A stretch of DNA of 54,893 bases, taken from assembly GCF_000422285.1 (NCBI RefSeq), contig NZ_AULM01000027.1, positions 1 through 54,893 on the forward strand, given 5' to 3'. This stretch comes from Desulfatiglans anilini DSM 4660. Its GTDB lineage: Bacteria > Desulfobacterota > DSM-4660 > Desulfatiglandales > Desulfatiglandaceae. The translations under genes were made by a program, and so were the position numbers. The notes under the pieces are model-generated. The model was not told where the DNA came from, made no database searches, and worked only from the letters and a program-made list of their open reading frames with translations. Numbering within the stretch: the stretch's first letter is position 1; each line of letters opens with the position of its first letter. Positions 51,089-54,893 of this stretch are shown piece by piece.

Positions 51089-52369
51089 ATGAAAGGAACA
51101 AGGTTTATCTTCGGCCCGATGTGGATGTCTCTGGTCCTGGCGCTCTTTCTGGTTGCGGAGGCCCCGGCACAGGCGCCCATTGTCATCGGCGTTCCCACCT
51201 CAACCGGCTTTGTCGAGGGCAAGGAGGCCCTTCAGGCCGTCATCATGGCCACTGAGGAAATCAACGCGAAAGGCGGTGTACAGGTCGGCGGTGAAAAAAG
51301 GCTGCTCAAAGTGGAATCGATCGACATCCGAGACGCCGCCCCCGGAGTACCCGTGCCCGAAGCCCTTTTAGGCCTCGAAAAAATGATCCTCGACCAGAAA
51401 CCGACAGCCCTGGTCGTCGGTCCCTTCCGTTCGGAGGCCCTCATGGCGGGGATGGATATCCTCGCGAAGTACAAGGTACCGCTCATCGGCACCATTGCCA
51501 TGTCCCCTGCATCCGAAGAGAAGATCAAACAAGAGCCGGAAAAATACCGCTATGTCTTCAGAACGTGCCTGAACGCCAAATATCTGGTCAAGTACCTGAT
51601 CGGGACGATGGCTTTCATCAACGAGCAATTCGGCTTCAACAAGGTCTATATCATGAATCAGGATGTCGCCTGGGCCCGCAAGACAGCCGAATTGATGACG
51701 GAGCTGTATTTCAAGAAGGCGGGCTGGGAAGTCCTGGGCTCCGAGAGCTATCCGACCGGTACGTCCGATTTCTCGTCGGCCCTGATGAAGATTCGGGCGC
51801 AGGGCGCCCAGGTCATCCTGCCTATCTTCGATATGCCGCAGAGCGGAATCCTTGTCAAGCAGTGGCACACCATGCGTGTGCCCGCCCTGATGGCCGGTTT
51901 CATCTCACCGCTTGCCGGCCCCGGCGCCTGGAAGACGTTCGACGCCAAAATTGGGGGGGCCGTCAACTGCAACTTTGAATTGGGCAGCGCAATCGCATCC
52001 CCCAAAGTCCCGGCCTCTCAGGCTTATTACGATGCCTATGAAAAACGGTGGGGAAAAGCGATGGAGGCCGGCCATGGACCCGCACCCTCCTATGAATCGG
52101 TTTATATCCTGGCCGAGGCGATCGAGCGCGCCGGCACGCTCGATCCCGATACCCTGGCCGCGGAAATCGCCAAGACCGACCGGCAGGGTGTGATGGGTCG
52201 GATCCGGTTTGACGAAGGACATCAGGCCGTCTACGATTACGATCCATCAGAGGCCGCTATAGCGGCCGTCTTCCAGTGGACCGAGGACGGGAAACGGGTC
52301 ATCGTTCTGCCCGAGGCCATTTCCGAAGGCCGGATACAGCTGCCGGAAGGCCTCAAGTCCCTCAAATAG
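51089..52369 (+). CDS. Branched-chain amino-acid type ABC transporter substrate-binding protein
   Basis: This 426-residue periplasmic protein has a signal peptide (WMSLVLALFLVAEAPAQA) and the Peripla_BP/LivK fold. It begins IVIGVPTSTGFVEGKEAL and has a later ATEEINAKGGV segment. It captures amino acids or small amides. GGAGG precedes the ATG. livH follows after an unusually long gap of 343 bases. Confidence 0.88.
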   Translation: MKGTRFIFGPMWMSLVLALFLVAEAPAQAPIVIGVPTSTGFVEGKEALQAVIMATEEINAKGGVQVGGEKRLLKVESIDIRDAAPGVPVPEALLGLEKMILDQKPTALVVGPFRSEALMAGMDILAKYKVPLIGTIAMSPASEEKIKQEPEKYRYVFRTCLNAKYLVKYLIGTMAFINEQFGFNKVYIMNQDVAWARKTAELMTELYFKKAGWEVLGSESYPTGTSDFSSALMKIRAQGAQVILPIFDMPQSGILVKQWHTMRVPALMAGFISPLAGPGAWKTFDAKIGGAVNCNFELGSAIASPKVPASQAYYDAYEKRWGKAMEAGHGPAPSYESVYILAEAIERAGTLDPDTLAAEIAKTDRQGVMGRIRFDEGHQAVYDYDPSEAAIAAVFQWTEDGKRVIVLPEAISEGRIQLPEGLKSLK

Positions 52370-52473
52370 CGTGTTTTCAACAGCCGGTGTCCCGGCTCCG
52401 GTCCGGTTATGTCCCTGATCGATTTTCCGGGAGGGACCCGTTTTCGACCTGGAGACCATCCGGCCTCTTCCTT

Positions 52474-52535
52474 CCGCCGGTGGCCCTGCAAAGAAAACCG
52501 GGGTATCCTATCTTGGTTTGCAGGGCCGGCGGCGG
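52474..52535 (+). other. Strong intercistronic hairpin between livK-type gene and livH
   Basis: Arms at 52474-52492 and 52517-52535 are inverted over 19 positions with 17 pairs, around a 24-nt loop. No T-run follows, so it is not a classic terminator. It may protect the upstream message from decay or reduce read-through. The gap 52370-52712 holds no gene. Confidence 0.6.
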
Positions 52536-52712
52536 ATCGCTCCTCGAACCAGCCGGCGGACGATAGCGGGAGCTGAAACACTCTGCCCGGTTCGAAGCGG
52601 ATATATTCGAACGTTGTTGCAGGAGCGCGGCTCACAGGCGGCAGAGCAAGCGCCGGGTCGTGTCGAACATTCTATTGCTGATTCGGGCGAACTGCCGGAG
52701 AAAGGCGTCATC

Positions 52713-53585
52713 ATGTTTGTCGGAACGGTCTTCTATGCGGTGATCAACAGCGTTGTCCTGGCCTTGATGGCCATCGGGTTCAATCTGACCTTCGGTATCA
52801 GCGGGGTCGCCAACTTTGCATACGGGGCCCTGTACATCCTGGCGGCCTTCGTCGCCTGGATGCTGATCCACTTCATCGGCCTGCCCTATCTCATTGCAGC
52901 CGGATTGGCCGTGGTTCTGAACCTTTTTATAGGCGCTCTGATGTACCGTTTCATCCTGATGCGCGTGCGGGGACAGGCCCTTTCGGAAGTCATCGCCACG
53001 TTCGGCATCGGCCTGGCGCTCCTAGAAGTGTTCCGCTATCTGGGTTTCGTCGGTTTCGAGTATAATCTCCCTGTTCTTTCCGACCGGAGTTTTTTCATCG
53101 CCGGGACCTATGTCGACGCTCAGCGGATCTTTATCGTCATCTTGAGCATTGTGCTGGTCGTCCTCCTTTATTTTTTCACCCATCACACGGCTACCGGTCT
53201 CGCTTTCAGAGGGATCGCCCAGGATGAGCGTACGGCGCTCACTTTTGGAATCGACTCCGACAAGGTCGCCACCCTCAGCGTGGCGCTCGGAGCCGGCCTT
53301 GCGGCTCTCGCCGCCCTCGTCATCATCCCGCTCGGCAGCATCTCGGTAGGCGAAGGCTACGACGTCCTGGTCAATGCGTTAGCCGTCTGCATCATCGGAG
53401 GACTCGGCAGCAACGGGGGTCTGGTCCTGGCCAGTTTCCTGATAGGCTTCGCCCAGCGCTTCACCGACACTTATGTGGGTTCCCACTGGACCATGATTGT
53501 GAGCTTGGCGGCGATTCTGCTGGTCCTGGTCATCAAACCCTCCGGGCTTTTCGGAAAACAGAAAGAACTCGAAGAAAGGATCTGA
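52713..53585 (+). CDS. livH: Branched-chain amino-acid ABC transporter permease LivH
   Basis: This 290-residue inner-membrane permease has about eight helices and the family motif INSVVLALMAIGFNLTFGIS with GVANFAYGALY. The cytoplasmic segment GIAQDERTALTFGID is the ATPase contact loop. The ATG at 52713 has GGAGAAAGG upstream; longer frames run through the hairpin. LivM and the LivG/LivF ATPases do not follow: the next gene is a TetR regulator. Confidence 0.9.
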   Translation: MFVGTVFYAVINSVVLALMAIGFNLTFGISGVANFAYGALYILAAFVAWMLIHFIGLPYLIAAGLAVVLNLFIGALMYRFILMRVRGQALSEVIATFGIGLALLEVFRYLGFVGFEYNLPVLSDRSFFIAGTYVDAQRIFIVILSIVLVVLLYFFTHHTATGLAFRGIAQDERTALTFGIDSDKVATLSVALGAGLAALAALVIIPLGSISVGEGYDVLVNALAVCIIGGLGSNGGLVLASFLIGFAQRFTDTYVGSHWTMIVSLAAILLVLVIKPSGLFGKQKELEERI

Positions 53586-53683
53586 GCCTCCCGGGGCAGA
53601 ACTTCACGACCATGGTGCTTCTCCCATAAGTCCTTTTCATTTCTGAATAAATTAAGTTTTCTTTCCTCTGCCGAAAAAAATTC

Positions 53684-53713
53684 TTGACAGGTGCACCATT
53701 ACACGCCAATAAT
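53684..53713 (+). promoter_or_regulatory. Sigma70-type promoter of the TetR gene
   Basis: TTGACA (53684-53689) and AATAAT (53708-53713) have an 18-base spacing. The -10 hexamer touches the palindromic operator at 53714. Confidence 0.5.
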
Positions 53714-53731
53714 TTAACGAACACTCGTTAA
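53714..53731. promoter_or_regulatory. Probable TetR operator (perfect palindrome)
   Basis: TTAACGA-ACAC-TCGTTAA is a perfect 7-bp inverted repeat with a 4-nt spacer. It lies against the -10 element, 18 bases before the TetR start codon. Size and position suit self-repression. Confidence 0.6.
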
Positions 53732-53748
53732 AATTAACAGGAGCATCC

Positions 53749-54333
53749 ATGTCTCGCCCCAAAAATATTCAAAAAATTAAGGAGTTCGATCGGGTTATCG
53801 CCCGTCTTTTTGCTCGCAAGGGCTATCACTCCACCTCCATACGCGAAATCGCCCGCGAGCTCGGCATGACTCAATCCTCCCTCTACTATTACTATAAGAG
53901 CAAAGAAGACATGCTTTTTCGCCTCATCAACAGTGCCGTCGACGAATCCCTCGCAACCGTCGAAAAAATCTGTTTCTCGGATCTGCCCGCTGAAGAAAAA
54001 CTGAAGCAGGTCTTGGGGTTCTACACCCAGTATTTCGCTGGAGACCAGGATCGGGAGATCCTGTTGCTGAACGAAATCAATTCGCTCAGCCCGGAACATC
54101 GCGCCATCCAGATTCAAAAGGAAAGGCACTACGTTCAGCTCTTCTACGGCATCTTGCGCGAACTGACTGAACAAAGAAAAATGAAGCCCATCAATCATAC
54201 GGTAGCGACGTTCGCTTTCTTCGGCATGGTTCACTACACCGTCAAATGGTACCATACCGATGGATCGATCGGGTTGGGCGAGCTTGCCGATATGTTCGTC
54301 GAAATCTTTACCAAGGGCATTTTCACCCGTTAG
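53749..54333 (+). CDS. TetR/AcrR-family transcriptional regulator
   Basis: This 194-residue protein has an N-terminal TetR helix-turn-helix (ARLFARKGYHSTSIREIARE, SSLYYYYKSKEDML) and an all-helical ligand domain. It resembles regulators of acyl-CoA or efflux genes, but the ligand is unknown. An AGGAG site precedes the ATG. A perfect palindrome overlaps its promoter, so it probably represses itself. It may also control genes beyond the window. Confidence 0.9.
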   Translation: MSRPKNIQKIKEFDRVIARLFARKGYHSTSIREIARELGMTQSSLYYYYKSKEDMLFRLINSAVDESLATVEKICFSDLPAEEKLKQVLGFYTQYFAGDQDREILLLNEINSLSPEHRAIQIQKERHYVQLFYGILRELTEQRKMKPINHTVATFAFFGMVHYTVKWYHTDGSIGLGELADMFVEIFTKGIFTR

Positions 54334-54453
54334 GCTTCTGTTACAGGAACACGGGCACACCTGCACTTTTCAGGTAAGAATCTCTTGAACACTCGATCTG
54401 AAATCTTCAAGCTTTTTTGCGGAGAATGGCTGGCATGCGGCAAAGATAAGTTA

Positions 54454-54731
54454 GGTCATCCGGAAATGGTCTTTTTGGCCAATCTCGGCCTCGATCTGCA
54501 CGTTTGCTTGTGCGGCGACCTGCAGGTCGCCTCCGCGTAATCGATTGATTTCCTTGATATTGGCCAAACCGGGACCCGCCCCGCAGGGGTGGGACTGAGC
54601 ACCCGAAGGGTGTGAAGAAACCGGGACCCGCCGCGAAGCGGTGGGACTGAGCACCCGAAGGGTGTGAAGAAATATCCTCATTTCCGGATTGGAAACCGGG
54701 TTCTACCGGGAAATCATTTCCGGATAGATAC
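54454..54731 (+). mobile_element. MITE-like repeat copy H with nested insert (flanked by AAGTTA)
   Basis: This 278-bp copy has the same outer arms and the same 18-nt apex palindrome GGCGACCTGCAGGTCGCC (54514-54531) as copy C. The tail follows the core at the right (ACCGGGAAATCATTTCCGGA). Between TTGGCCAA and TATCCTCATTTCC lies an insert of two 52-nt units. AAGTTA at 54448-54453 and 54732-54737 abut the ends exactly. The remaining 54738-54893 holds no gene that I can support. Confidence 0.8.
54568..54671 (+). repeat. Two tandem 52-nt hairpin units inside copy H
   Basis: Units 54568-54619 and 54620-54671 each start ACCGGGACCCGCC and end GGGTGTGAAGAA. Each holds two stems. The first is CCCGCCCC-GCA-GGGGTGGG in unit 1 and CCCGCCGC-GAA-GCGGTGGG in unit 2. 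The second is CACCC-GAA-GGGTG in both. Changes at paired positions (C-G to G-C) keep the first stem intact. Confidence 0.8.
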
Positions 54732-54893
54732 AAGTTAACGTCCGTAATATTTTTGCATAACCACCATGTAAAGGCGAAAATGCGCCGGCTTTTTCGATGC
54801 GATCCATAGATCCGATCGTGCAGGCCGTAAACGCAAGGCGTTTCATGAACCAAATTCGGTTGCGTAGTCTCCAGGCCTCCCATCCTGGATTGT

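Noticed and set aside
9475..54731. CRISPR array
   Set aside because: The repeats are thousands of bases apart, in both orientations, and without regular spacers.
54407..54883. 158-codon minus-strand frame over copy H
   Set aside because: It is made almost wholly of repeat sequence and the 52-nt units.

Overview
The window is GC-rich Gram-negative DNA with the look of a Desulfobacterota (former Deltaproteobacteria) chromosome. Outer-membrane biogenesis and efflux genes (lptD, an RND pump, TolC-like and Slp-like lipoproteins) sit beside many two-component proteins, a sigma54-type activator, DUF134, DUF3795 and YIP1 proteins, and a livK/livH pair. The phylum call is inference from gene content; no rRNA is present. 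Several genes appear to start at TTG.

Layout. 1-245: N-terminal part of an IS5-like transposase cut by the window edge. 366-4992: a phosphorelay cluster (kinase-like/BON/REC fusion, Cache histidine kinase, REC, degenerate kinase, REC). 5060-12467 (minus): phosphatase, CBS protein, DASS anion transporter, beta-helix transferase, histidine kinase and NtrC-type regulator, all read in one direction. 12970-20079 (plus): small Cys protein, YIP1 protein, CaCA antiporter, UvrD-type helicase, DinG-type helicase and Nudix hydrolase. 20125-25950: DUF3795, Slp lipoprotein, phasin-like protein, ABC1 kinase, GDSL hydrolase and DUF2905. 26048-30664: pgm, YajD-type HNH, DUF134, APS-kinase-like protein and asnA. 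31035-36893: a TolC-like/adaptor/RND tripartite pump. 37283-40862: folC-lptD. 40859-42815: DUF368 (PopT) and uppP, both linked to polyprenyl-phosphate recycling. 42976-44079: a phosphofructokinase with PPi-type residues. 44151-49095 (minus): tadA, two tRNA-Ser, dnaX, ybaB, recR and a GlcD-like oxidase. 49417-54333: HNH nuclease, SAM hydroxide adenosyltransferase, livK, livH and a TetR regulator with a palindromic operator.

The most striking feature is a family of intergenic nested inverted repeats, about 175 bp when intact, seen at about ten sites and never inside a gene. The intact form is a 35-nt tail plus a 141-nt palindrome whose apex is GGCGACCTGCAGGTCGCC. Three copies are bounded exactly by 5-6 bp direct repeats (AATCT, CAGATA, AAGTTA), so they behave like a MITE, a non-autonomous transposable element. 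One copy carries a nested tandem pair of 52-nt units made of GNA-triloop hairpins, with a compensatory base-pair change between the units. I do not recognise this family as a described one.
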